Shown here: one piece after another, positions 36,901-44,064 of the stretch
Position numbering within the stretch: the stretch's first letter is position 1
Layout: each line of letters begins with the position of its first letter
Assembly (NCBI RefSeq): GCF_021732705.1
Contig: NZ_JAKFUM010000002.1
Span: 186,001 to 250,000, forward strand
Length of the DNA stretch: 64,000 bases
Source of the DNA: Nevskia sp.
GTDB lineage: Bacteria > Pseudomonadota > Gammaproteobacteria > Nevskiales > Nevskiaceae
Reading direction: 5' to 3'
Position numbers and translations under genes: made by a program
The notes under the pieces: generated by a model
What the model saw: the letters and a program-made list of their open reading frames with translations, nothing else
What the model was told of the DNA's origin: nothing
The model's database searches: none

Positions 36901-37024
36901 GCGCGGCGACAACGGCTTCAACTACAACTCGATCGAGCACCGCAACACGACCTTTGTCGGTCCCGGTGCGCCGCGCGGCTTCTTCGCCGGCCTGAACTAC
37001 GACTTCCGGTTTGCCCCGCCGTGA
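33986..37024 (+). CDS. TonB-dependent outer-membrane receptor
   Basis: A 1012-residue receptor. A signal peptide (WLAGALLWLTAPAALA) starts at the GTG at 33986, followed by a Pro-rich spacer and a TonB-box-like stretch (VKLGTVAVKG, about residue 75). The plug domain (about 95-220) has LQSVNVNDFQGNPFQLDLSF, DGTRVNEPFGD and LNTLGGAIALRSKSG. The 22-strand barrel follows, ending in YDFRFAPP, with Phe near the end. Some loops are long and contain Cys pairs (CQYADTDGDGRPDTLSD; CPENDVASCPS), one of them with a calcium-binding-like DTDGDGRPD sequence. The substrate is unknown; no Fe-S, heme or vitamin genes lie nearby. It overlaps the upstream lipoprotein by four bases. Confidence 0.92.
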   Translation: MSRPVWLAGALLWLTAPAALAADSRAKSPPQTPQVVPLSGPDEGDAPTRSPSGSADVAPPATIPAQPDAVVAVPAVKLGTVAVKGQRRPVQVGPLPGLNLTRDQIPAALQSATAADIAESRALSLTDFLNTQLQSVNVNDFQGNPFQLDLSFRGFTAGPQVGTPQGLSVFFDGTRVNEPFGDVVNWDLIPLNAIDRLDLFPGSNPVFGLNTLGGAIALRSKSGFTAPGVSADASGGSFGRRQAKAAVGASHGPLAGFAALTYFAEDGWRRNSPSEVQQGFARADYELGFGQITASALLADNDLVGNGLVPIEDYEADRRAVYTSPDRTRNRLHQFNLSGLFELTPTFNLTTQGYRRDSRRRGVNGDVYEAFDDIGPSSPLGNRFIRNGDQPICQYADTDGDGRPDTLSDGTTQAPPLNDPFRTGQCENVQYAGTPRNGAYVTRDGQFGVGPGVPDGSPVGLLTRTRIGQVTYGGAVQANWNLDRHRLLIGASVDSGRAGYSAEQQLGLIDAQRRVFTDPSQVDELFRAAQIPLTINRFNGTSRTLSAYFSETWTARDNLFVTVAGRYNWTRVHNEVDARIGIDLHEVVNRLPTFILCPENDVASCPSTLGPVVINDLSRETLAPTEERFTFSSLNPSFGFNWLPWKDLNLFGNVSRGARAPSVIELGCAFDATPVVIVPAFVDPATGVNVPAQTAPRSLVGPTCSLPTSLSGDPFLPQIRSLSGEVGARGRVFGGVQWNLSIYQTDIRNDIYFVGASPSRSYFDTIDKTRRRGLELGFKGRWRWFDYKFGYAYTAATFESEFFVLSPHNASADFNRTNAGSGSGPTATSNNGLGTFRTIRVEPGAILPASPLHNLNLNLDFALTERLKLGLTTVFHSKSFVRGNENNAHSPTGTDQVTDGFGPVTDFGSFNGGRPFTTQGSLPEYAVVNLDLTWQVLPTLSIYAQVTNVLDQDYASAGRLGINPFVAGPNGARGDNGFNYNSIEHRNTTFVGPGAPRGFFAGLNYDFRFAPP

Positions 37025-37108
37025 TCGGCTCGATCGTCCGGCTTCACCCACCGTCGTCCGGAATCTCCGGTCGGCGGTCATTTCCCTAGGTACGACAGGA
37101 GTCTCCCC

Positions 37109-37897
37109 ATGCGTCATGCCCCGCTGTATTCCGCCGTTGCCGCCGCCGCGCTGTCGCTGGCGGCAGCCCCCAGCCACGCCGTCGGCTTCGAGACGGTGAC
37201 CAGCACCGGTACGCCGGTGCTGACCCTGTGCGCCGGCACCGAGTCCAACCCGAATCCGACCAACAACGTCTGCCGCGTGTTCGGCAACCTGCCACAGGGT
37301 CGCTTCGCCGGCACCCTCGCCGGCCGTCAGGGCCTGTGGCGCCTCGTGCGTTCGAACCTCGGCCAGAACATCGTGGCCAATGGCACGGTCATCGGCCGGC
37401 TCGACGATCAGGTCTGGCAGCGCAACAACACCAACGAATACGTGTTCGGCATGCGCGTGACCCTGGTCAACGCGCAGTGGACGCCGCCGGCTTCCGTGTG
37501 CGGCAGCGCGACCGAGCCGGACTACTTCGAGATCAACGACATGTTCCGCAGCGGCTTCGGCGCGGTGCAGAACCTGTCGGTTGCCTATCGTCAGGGCAAT
37601 GCCGAGGAAGGTGCCTGGCTCGCCGGTCGCACGGCGCAGGGCCTGAACCAGTACGCCGGCTCGCCGGATGGCCTGAATCCGCTGCGCAACAACAGCTTGG
37701 TCGACTTCCGGACCGACGTGAACTTCGAGGATCCGGATGGCACTTCGGTGTTCAACTCGTCGTTCATGCTGGTCACTGCGACCTTGCCGAACGGCGTGAC
37801 CACGAACCCGGTGGCGAATGCCGTGCGCCTGTATCAGGGCGGCGAGGAAGGCCAGTGCCAGTTCTCGGTGAATCTGTCCGGCTTCCAGCCGAACTGA
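37109..37897 (+). CDS. Exported protein of unknown function
   Basis: A 262-residue protein with a good ribosome site (AGGAG) and a signal peptide (SAVAAAALSLAAAPSHA, cleavage near residue 24). The mature part is mostly beta by pattern and rich in Asn, Gly and aromatic residues (YVFGMRVTLVNAQW; FRTDVNFEDPDGTSVFN). It has four Cys (about residues 41, 55, 132 and 251), which could form two disulfides. Not recognised. It lies 84 bases after the TonB receptor gene and 40 before the second Cys-module gene. An extracellular binding protein or receptor partner is possible, but this rests on position only. Confidence 0.75.
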   Translation: MRHAPLYSAVAAAALSLAAAPSHAVGFETVTSTGTPVLTLCAGTESNPNPTNNVCRVFGNLPQGRFAGTLAGRQGLWRLVRSNLGQNIVANGTVIGRLDDQVWQRNNTNEYVFGMRVTLVNAQWTPPASVCGSATEPDYFEINDMFRSGFGAVQNLSVAYRQGNAEEGAWLAGRTAQGLNQYAGSPDGLNPLRNNSLVDFRTDVNFEDPDGTSVFNSSFMLVTATLPNGVTTNPVANAVRLYQGGEEGQCQFSVNLSGFQPN

Positions 37898-37937
37898 GCC
37901 TGCGGCAGCGCGCAGCCCGGCCCGCTGGTCTCCGGTC

Positions 37938-38858
37938 ATGACCGGGCGAGCGGCGCTGGTCTGCGCGCTGCTGCTGGTGGCGCTGCTGGCCGGCGTGCTG
38001 TGGTGGCCGGCCGAATCGCTATCGCCGCCGGCGGCCGGTTCGATCGCAGCACCGCCAACGGATTCTGGCGCGCCGGTCCCGGTGGCGACCGGTGGCAGCG
38101 CCACGGCGGCTCCGCTCGCGACACTGGCGGCCGCCGGAGACTGTGTCGAACCGTCTGCCGGCGTGAACCTGACGATCGGTGCGAACGTGCTCGGTCTCTG
38201 CGTCGGTCCGGCGCAATCCACGCAGAACGGCGGCCGGCGCGAACATCGGTATGTCGCGGCCGACGGCGGTTCGCTGACGATCAGCGCCGAAGCCGGCGCT
38301 GTCGCCAGCATCGTCATCGCTGCCGGCAACACGGCGACGGCCATCGACGCCGCCTGCGACGGCGCAGGCTGCAACGGCGCCACGCTCGGCCCGGCCGATG
38401 CCGATGGCCGGCAGGACCTGAGCCTGCGTGGCGTGCAGCTGACCGCCGCCGACGGCCGCGTCGTGCTGCTCGAAGCCCGCCTGCGAACCGGCCCCGGGCT
38501 GGCCTGCGCCGATGTCGGCATCAGCCTGCTGTACAGCGATCAGCGCAGCGCCTACTTCTGCCCGCTCGGCGGTGGCGGCACGATCTGGCCGGACGACGAT
38601 CACGCCGTGCACACCGTGCGCTCGTTCGACGGCGAGACGATCAGCATCGACACGGATGCCGCGAATCGCGTGATGGCCGTCCGCTATGGCACGTTCGCCT
38701 GTCGCCGTGCCGCTTGCCGCGGCGCGACCTACGACGGCGCCCGCACGTTGCAGTTCGCCGGCACGCGGCTCGATGGCCCGGATCGCGGTGGCGGTGCCGA
38801 ACTCAGCGTGCAGCTCGATGGCCGCATCGTGCTGCCGGCAAGCAGCGTGATCGAATGA
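37938..38858 (+). CDS. Membrane-anchored or exported protein with two Cys modules, unknown function
   Basis: A 306-residue protein with an N-terminal hydrophobic segment (ALVCALLLVALLAGVLWW), probably a signal anchor because no clear cleavage site follows, then a Pro/Ala linker to about residue 65. Two modules related to those of the lipoprotein at 32052-33989 follow. Module 1 (about 88-190) has GGRREHR, C140 and C145 then G; module 2 (about 208-305) has C255 and C260 then G, with LQFAGTRLDG after it. It closes the lipoprotein-receptor-secreted protein group. The function is unknown. Confidence 0.75.
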   Translation: MTGRAALVCALLLVALLAGVLWWPAESLSPPAAGSIAAPPTDSGAPVPVATGGSATAAPLATLAAAGDCVEPSAGVNLTIGANVLGLCVGPAQSTQNGGRREHRYVAADGGSLTISAEAGAVASIVIAAGNTATAIDAACDGAGCNGATLGPADADGRQDLSLRGVQLTAADGRVVLLEARLRTGPGLACADVGISLLYSDQRSAYFCPLGGGGTIWPDDDHAVHTVRSFDGETISIDTDAANRVMAVRYGTFACRRAACRGATYDGARTLQFAGTRLDGPDRGGGAELSVQLDGRIVLPASSVIE

Positions 38859-38885
38859 CGCGCGGCGAGCGGCCGGCCGACGCGG

Positions 38886-40151
38886 TCAGCGCACGCTGGC
38901 CGAGGACGGTGTCGGTGCCGATGCCGGTTCGAGCGCTGCGCTGACCACCTGCAGCTCCGCGTTCGGCGTCAGCCGCAGGTACAGGCACCACAGTGCGAAG
39001 CCCGCTCCGGTCATCGCGGCGGCGGCCAGCGCCAGCCCGATCGGCGAGGCATGGACCAGCGGTGCCACCACGCCGGACACGACCGCCGACACGGCGAGGC
39101 TGATCGTCGCCTGCACCGAGGCCGCGGCTCCACGCACCGCCGGGAAGCGGTCGAGCATCAGCAGGGTCAGCGTCGGGAACGCCAGGGTCACGCCAATGCC
39201 GATCACGCCGATCGGCAGCACGAACCACGGCACCATCGGAGCCAGCAGGGCACTGCCGGCCAGATTCAGCGCCGTGCCGAGACCCATCAGCGAAAACCCG
39301 ATGGTGACGGTGCGCACCGGTGTCAGCTTGCCGGCCATGCGCGCGGACGTGGCCGAGCCCAGCATCATGCCGGCGATCACCGGCACGAACAGCCATGCGA
39401 ACTGCCGTTCGTTCAGGTGCAACAGGTTCAGCACCACCGACGGTGCCGCGGCGATGTAGGTGAACAGCGCGCTGAAGTTCAGCGCCGCACCGAAGCCGAG
39501 CAGCATGAAGCGGCCATCGCGCGCCACGCAGCGATAGGTGCGGCCGAGCGGTCCCCAGGCGAGACGCGTGCGCCGTTCGCGCGGATGCGTTTCCGGCAAT
39601 GCGGCGAGCGCGGCCAGCACCAGCAGCACGGTGAAGCCGGCCAGCAGCCAGAAGATCGCGCGCCAGCCGGCCGCGCCAAGCACGAAGCCGCCGACGATCG
39701 GCGCGATCGCCGGCGCGAAGCCGAAGATGAAGCTGACCTGCGACATCAGGCGCTGGGCATCGGCGCCGTCGTAGCGATCGCGAATGATCGCGCGGCCGAC
39801 GATCATGCCGGCGCCGGCGCAGACGCCCTGCATCGCGCGGTAGACCAGCAGCAGCTCGTACGACGGCGACAGCGCGCAGCCGACCGTCGCCAGCGCGAAC
39901 AGGATCAGCGACCACAGCACCACACCGCGCCGGCCGTAGGCATCGGACAGCGGTCCGTGCAACAGCGACATCGCCGCGAACGCGATCAGATAGACGCTGA
40001 GCGATTGCTGCATGACTTCCGGGCTGACGCCGAAATCGGCTTCCATCGCCCGGAACGCCGGGAAGAAGGCATCGATCGTGAACGGCCCGAGCATGGCCAT
40101 GCCGGCGAGGATCGGCGCCAGCAATCGCGGGTTGGCGCGGAAGCGGTTCAT
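38886..40151 (-). CDS. Bcr/CflA-family multidrug efflux MFS transporter
   Basis: A 421-residue MFS transporter with 12 predicted transmembrane helices. Family marks are LGPFTIDAFFPAFRAMEADF at the N-terminus, GPLSDAYGRRGVVLWSL (loop 2-3 motif A), and YRAMQGVCAGAGMIVGRAIIRD (motif C region). Members export drugs such as bicyclomycin or chloramphenicol, or small peptides and sulfonamides. The ATG at 40151 (MNRFRANPRLL) gives the usual length. It is 13 bases after plsX, in the spot where fabH or other fab genes often follow plsX. Confidence 0.92.
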   Translation of the reverse strand: MNRFRANPRLLAPILAGMAMLGPFTIDAFFPAFRAMEADFGVSPEVMQQSLSVYLIAFAAMSLLHGPLSDAYGRRGVVLWSLILFALATVGCALSPSYELLLVYRAMQGVCAGAGMIVGRAIIRDRYDGADAQRLMSQVSFIFGFAPAIAPIVGGFVLGAAGWRAIFWLLAGFTVLLVLAALAALPETHPRERRTRLAWGPLGRTYRCVARDGRFMLLGFGAALNFSALFTYIAAAPSVVLNLLHLNERQFAWLFVPVIAGMMLGSATSARMAGKLTPVRTVTIGFSLMGLGTALNLAGSALLAPMVPWFVLPIGVIGIGVTLAFPTLTLLMLDRFPAVRGAAASVQATISLAVSAVVSGVVAPLVHASPIGLALAAAAMTGAGFALWCLYLRLTPNAELQVVSAALEPASAPTPSSASVR

Positions 40152-40164
40152 CGGCAACGCGGCC

Positions 40165-41205
40165 CTAGCGGGCGGCGGACTGCGGCACGGTGACCAGCGT
40201 ATCGGCCAGAAGCCGGGAAATGCGCGCCGGCACGTCGTGCTCGACTGCCCGCATCGCCACCGTGATGGCATTGGCGAACGCCAGCGCATCGGCACCACCA
40301 TGACTCTTGATCACGGTGCCGTTCAGGCCGACCAGGCTGGCCCCGTTGTACAGGCGCGGATCGAGCCGCTGCTGGATCCGGCGCAGCACCAGATACGCCG
40401 CCGCGCCCATCAGCTTGGTGGCGGCGTTGCGCTCGAATTCCTCGCGCAGGAAGCGCCCGATCATTTTCGCGACGCCTTCCATGGTCTTCAGCGCGATGTT
40501 GCCGACGAAGCCGTCGCAGACGACGACATCGACCGGATTCAGGTAAACGTCATTGCCTTCGATGAAGCCGCCGTAGTTCAGCTTCGGCGACGCCGAGATC
40601 AGCGCGGCCGCCTGCTTGACCGTCTCGTTGCCCTTGATCTCTTCCTCGCCCATGTTCAGCAATGCCAGCCGCGGCCGCTCGATGCCGTGCAGGGCCGTGA
40701 CCATCGCCGAACCCATCACCGCGAATTCGAACAACTGCTCCGGCGTGCACGCGGCGTTGGCACCGAGATCGAGCACGTGGGTGCTGCCTTCGACCGTCGG
40801 GAACGGCGAAATGATCGCCGGGCGGTCGATGCCGGGCAGCGTCTTCAGCACGAACTTGGCGATCGCCATCAGCGCGCCGGTGTTGCCGGCGGACACGGCG
40901 GCCTGGGCGCGACCGGCTTTCACCAGATTGATCGCGACCCGCATCGACGAATCCTTCTTGTTGCGAAGCGCCTTCGACGGCGCTTCATCCATCGCCACGA
41001 CTTCCGAAGCCGGCTCGATCGAGACCCGGGGGTCCTGACCGTATCCGTGAGAAATCAGTGACTTGCGCAGCTCGGCTTCGTTGCCGACCAGAATCAGGTT
41101 GAGCTGCGCATGCTGGTCCAGCGCGCGCACGGCCGCTTCGACCACGATCGGATGACCGTGGTCGCCGCTCATGGCGTCGAGAGCCAGCAGGACAGGCGCG
41201 GTCAT
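40165..41205 (-). CDS. plsX: Phosphate acyltransferase PlsX
   Basis: A 346-residue enzyme that makes acyl-phosphate from acyl-ACP for phospholipid synthesis. It starts LLALDAMSGDHGHPIVVEAA, with the typical N-terminal DAMGGD-like motif (here DAMSGDHG), and has AAVSAGNTGALMAIAKFVL (about residues 98-116) and DGFVGNIALKTMEGVAKM near the C-terminus. It forms the yceD-rpmF-plsX unit on the minus strand. No fab gene follows. Confidence 0.97.
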   Translation of the reverse strand: MTAPVLLALDAMSGDHGHPIVVEAAVRALDQHAQLNLILVGNEAELRKSLISHGYGQDPRVSIEPASEVVAMDEAPSKALRNKKDSSMRVAINLVKAGRAQAAVSAGNTGALMAIAKFVLKTLPGIDRPAIISPFPTVEGSTHVLDLGANAACTPEQLFEFAVMGSAMVTALHGIERPRLALLNMGEEEIKGNETVKQAAALISASPKLNYGGFIEGNDVYLNPVDVVVCDGFVGNIALKTMEGVAKMIGRFLREEFERNAATKLMGAAAYLVLRRIQQRLDPRLYNGASLVGLNGTVIKSHGGADALAFANAITVAMRAVEHDVPARISRLLADTLVTVPQSAAR

Positions 41206-41273
41206 GAGAGTGTCATGAAGGCACCGGCGCGGCGGCTGTCAGGCGGGGGCCGTTCAGCGCACCGCGAAGAAGC

Positions 41274-41471
41274 TCAGGCTTCTTCGGAAACTTCGACCGT
41301 CTTCAGCTCGATCACGCGCTTGCCGCGGTAGAAACCGTCGGCGGTGACGTGATGACGCAGATGGGTCTCGCCCGAGGTCGAATCGACCGACAGGGTCGGG
41401 CCGGTCAGGGCGTCATGGGCGCGGCGCATGCCGCGGCGGGAACGGGACTTCTTGGATTTTGCGACAGCCAT
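41274..41471 (-). CDS. rpmF: 50S ribosomal protein L32
   Basis: A 65-residue basic protein starting [20 protein letters not shown], followed by the conserved [21 protein letters not shown]. It has no zinc-binding Cys, so it is of the Cys-less (C-) type found in E. coli. The ATG at 41471 is fixed by the conserved MAV start. It sits between yceD and plsX, the standard order. Confidence 0.98.
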   Translation of the reverse strand: MAVAKSKKSRSRRGMRRAHDALTGPTLSVDSTSGETHLRHHVTADGFYRGKRVIELKTVEVSEEA

Positions 41472-41618
41472 GGGGAACTCCGGTGGGCACAGGGATCGCC
41501 CAGGGGCGCGAATTCTACCCTGATTGTCCTGGAAAGTGTGCGGCAATCACGACCGGCCGCCAGGCCGGCGACTGTCTGGCGGATGGGCTCGTGTCCGGCG
41601 CCGCGCGCGGCGACCGCA

Positions 41619-42074
41619 TCAGCCGGGCCGGCAGTCGTCCTGCTCGCAGCGCGGTGCGTACGGCAGCGCCAGCAGCACTTCTTCCTCGACCACCGTGTGG
41701 AACATCAGCTGGTCGTCCTCGATCAGCCACGGCTCGGCGTCCTTCAGCACACGGTTTTCCTCGTCCTCGTTGAACACGAGGCGCAGGTCGACGATGGTGT
41801 CGAGCGGCATCAGGAAGGGGCGCAGGCAGCGCTGGCAGATCAGCGGCAGCTGGCCGGTGACCGTGCCTTCGAGCTTCGGCGCACGGTTGGCATCACGCCG
41901 CAACTGCAGGTGAACGTGGAGATCGACGGTGTCGTCGACCACCGCCGCCTTCAGCCGCTCCAGCCGCGCCACCGGCAGCGTGCCCTCGTAGATCGCTTCG
42001 CGCGCCAGCGCACTGGAAACCTTGGCGTGCAGCGGCAGGATGCGTTTCTGGGGTTCTCGAATTTCTGGGGTCAT
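41619..42074 (-). CDS. yceD: YceD/DUF177 family protein
   Basis: A 151-residue protein of the DUF177 family, with the paired-Cys motif LICQRCLRPF (about residues 82-91) and an acidic C-terminal half (VVEEEVLLALPYAPRCEQDDC). Relatives are linked to 23S rRNA accumulation; the biochemical role is not settled. The ATG at 42074 is preferred over 42107, because it leaves a longer divergent promoter gap to maf. It precedes rpmF and plsX, as in most gammaproteobacteria. Confidence 0.92.
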   Translation of the reverse strand: MTPEIREPQKRILPLHAKVSSALAREAIYEGTLPVARLERLKAAVVDDTVDLHVHLQLRRDANRAPKLEGTVTGQLPLICQRCLRPFLMPLDTIVDLRLVFNEDEENRVLKDAEPWLIEDDQLMFHTVVEEEVLLALPYAPRCEQDDCRPG

Positions 42075-42116
42075 CGTCAGTGCATTATCGACCGCCCTCA
42101 TCGACAAGACAAAAGC

Positions 42117-42713
42117 ATGCTTCCGATCACTGCCGATTCACCGCTGATCCTCGCCTCCGGCTCGCGCTATCGCGCCGAGCTGCTGTCCCGGCTCGGCCTG
42201 CCGTTCGTGGCGATGCCGTCGCAGGCCGATGAAACGAGGCTGCCGCGCGAATCGCCGCTGGCGCTGGCGCGACGACTGGCCGAGGCCAAGGCGCGGGTCA
42301 TTTCCCGGCACCATCCGGACCGCTGGGTGCTCGGTTCGGATCAGGTCGTGGCCTGCGGCGATGAGGTGCTCGGCAAGCCCGGCACACGCGAAGCCGCCAT
42401 CACCCAGCTGCGCCTGCAGTCCGGCCGCAACGTCGAGTTCATCACCGCCGTGGCGCTGATCCATGAGGCGACGGCGACGATCCTGCGTCATGTCGACCGC
42501 ACCCATGTCCGCTTCCGGGCGCTGGGCGATGACGAAATCGCACGCTATGTCGATGCCGAGCCGGCGTTCGACTGCGCCGGCAGCTTCAAGAGCGAGGGCC
42601 TCGGCATTGCGCTGGTCGATGCCATCGAAAGCGAGGACGCCACCGGCTTGGTCGGCCTGCCGCTGATCGCGGTGCGGCGCATGCTGGCGGAAGCCGGTCT
42701 GGCCATTCCGTAA
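42117..42713 (+). CDS. maf: Maf-like nucleotide pyrophosphatase (YceF-type, m7GTP)
   Basis: A 198-residue Maf protein. The N-terminal LILASGSRYRAELLSRLGLPF holds the Ser-x-R motif, followed by DETR, VLGSDQVVACGDEVLGKPG and a closing GLPLIAVRRMLAEAG. Maf enzymes hydrolyse modified or canonical nucleoside triphosphates; next to yceD the m7GTPase subgroup (YceF) is the most likely. It is divergent from yceD with 42 bases between starts. Confidence 0.93.
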   Translation: MLPITADSPLILASGSRYRAELLSRLGLPFVAMPSQADETRLPRESPLALARRLAEAKARVISRHHPDRWVLGSDQVVACGDEVLGKPGTREAAITQLRLQSGRNVEFITAVALIHEATATILRHVDRTHVRFRALGDDEIARYVDAEPAFDCAGSFKSEGLGIALVDAIESEDATGLVGLPLIAVRRMLAEAGLAIP

Positions 42714-42743
42714 TCCTGCCGGCGGCCGATCCGCTGGCGGTGG

Positions 42744-43415
42744 TCATTCGCGGGTGAACGCCGCAAGCTCCGCCAGTTCCCGTTCGGCGCGGACGATCCG
42801 CCCGCCGAGCGCGCTGTCGCGCAGCCACTGGCCCCAGCGGTTCGCGGCCGGATCGCGCCCGGCACGGGCGATCAGCCGCAAGCCGGCGATGACCAGACCC
42901 AGACAGGCGAAGCCGCTGGCGATGAATCCGGCCACCACGCCCGGCGCATGGCGCCAGAGATCGGCCCCGATGCCGCCGAACAGCACCAGCGTCAGCGGAA
43001 TCCAGATGAAGCAGCCCAGACTGGCGAACACCGGCCACTCGACCGACAGCTTCCAGCGCGCGAGCTGCGCCATCCGCTGCCGGATCGCCAGCAGCGGCGC
43101 GCCGTAGTCCAGCTGCCGCAGGCGCAGCATCGTGTGGATCGAGAACGCGATCAGCAGCACGCCGTAGCCGTGCAGCGCGAGCCCGCAGATCAGCCACTGC
43201 AGCTCGGCGCGATGGGCAACCCAGTACGGCGCGAAGATCAGGCACAGGATCACGCCGGTCAGCAGCTGCAGGCCCTGACCGAGCAGCAGCCAGCGCAAGC
43301 TTCGCTGGATGCCGCCGAGCCGCGACTGCCGCTGCCGGCCGAGTTCCAGCGCGTCGAGCCGCTCGACCCGGCGATCCAGCACGTGCCAGGCGGCTTTCAG
43401 GTCATCGAGTTCCAT
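42744..43415 (-). CDS. Four-helix membrane protein paired with an ECF sigma factor
   Basis: A 223-residue protein. A short cytoplasmic start (MELDDLKAAWHVLDRRVERL) resembles small membrane proteins found next to sigma factors in Xanthomonadales. Four transmembrane segments follow (WLLLGQGLQLLTGVILCLIF; LICGLALHGYGVLLIAFSI; ASLGCFIWIPLTLVLF; VVAGFIASGFACLGLVIAG), then a soluble tail. No zinc anti-sigma motif (HxxxCxxC) is seen. Its start overlaps the sigma factor stop by 14 bases, so a regulatory partnership is likely but unproven. Confidence 0.75.
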   Translation of the reverse strand: MELDDLKAAWHVLDRRVERLDALELGRQRQSRLGGIQRSLRWLLLGQGLQLLTGVILCLIFAPYWVAHRAELQWLICGLALHGYGVLLIAFSIHTMLRLRQLDYGAPLLAIRQRMAQLARWKLSVEWPVFASLGCFIWIPLTLVLFGGIGADLWRHAPGVVAGFIASGFACLGLVIAGLRLIARAGRDPAANRWGQWLRDSALGGRIVRAERELAELAAFTRE

Positions 43416-43980
43416 CGGGGCGGGCTCCGGTCGGGTTCGGCTTCGGGTCGGGTTTCGGGTTGGGATGGGCGTCGGCAGGCGCCGTCAGGCGCGTCCGCAG
43501 CTGCTGCTTGATGCGGCTGATCCGGGTGGCGACATTGGTTTCGCTGATGCCGACGATGTCGGCGATCTCGGCGTAGCTGCGCTCTTCGAGCAGCAGCAGG
43601 ATCAGCGCGCGGTTCAGCGGTTCGAGAGTGTCGATGAGCGCCTGCAGCACACGCAGACGTTCGTCCCCGTCGTCATCGGCCGGCATCGCGGCCAGGCCCG
43701 GGAATGCGTCGATCGGCGCCAGCGGCGCGGTGAGGCGCTGCTCCCGGCGCAGGAACGAGATGCCGACGTTCAGCGCCACCCGGTACAGCCAGGTCGAGAA
43801 GCGACGGCTGTCGTCGTAGCTCGGGAACGCGCGCCAGAGCTGGATCGTGATGTCCTGCGCCAGATCGTGGCGATCGTCGGCGCTGCGGGCATAGACACTC
43901 GCCACCTTGAACACGATCTTCCGATGCGCGTGCAGCAGCGCCTCGAATCGCCGCTCCCGCGTGACATCCCGCTGCTTCAT
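43402..43980 (-). CDS. ECF RNA polymerase sigma factor
   Basis: A 192-residue sigma-70 family protein. Region 2 is seen in DRHDLAQDITIQLWRAFPSY and the following FSTWLYRVALNVGISFLRRE; region 4 (helix-turn-helix) in EERSYAEIADIVGISETNVA. A short disordered Pro/Asp-rich tail follows. ATG 43980 (MKQRDVTRERR) is preferred to the upstream 44037. It is the first gene of a two-gene unit with the membrane protein at 42744-43415. The target regulon is not evident. Confidence 0.93.
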   Translation of the reverse strand: MKQRDVTRERRFEALLHAHRKIVFKVASVYARSADDRHDLAQDITIQLWRAFPSYDDSRRFSTWLYRVALNVGISFLRREQRLTAPLAPIDAFPGLAAMPADDDGDERLRVLQALIDTLEPLNRALILLLLEERSYAEIADIVGISETNVATRISRIKQQLRTRLTAPADAHPNPKPDPKPNPTGARPDGTR

Positions 43981-44064
43981 GCCGATCTCTTGCCGTCCTG
44001 TCACCTGCATGATTCGCAGCGGCCGCGAAAAAATCACGGCGATCGACGAGGTTTCGATCGGCGG

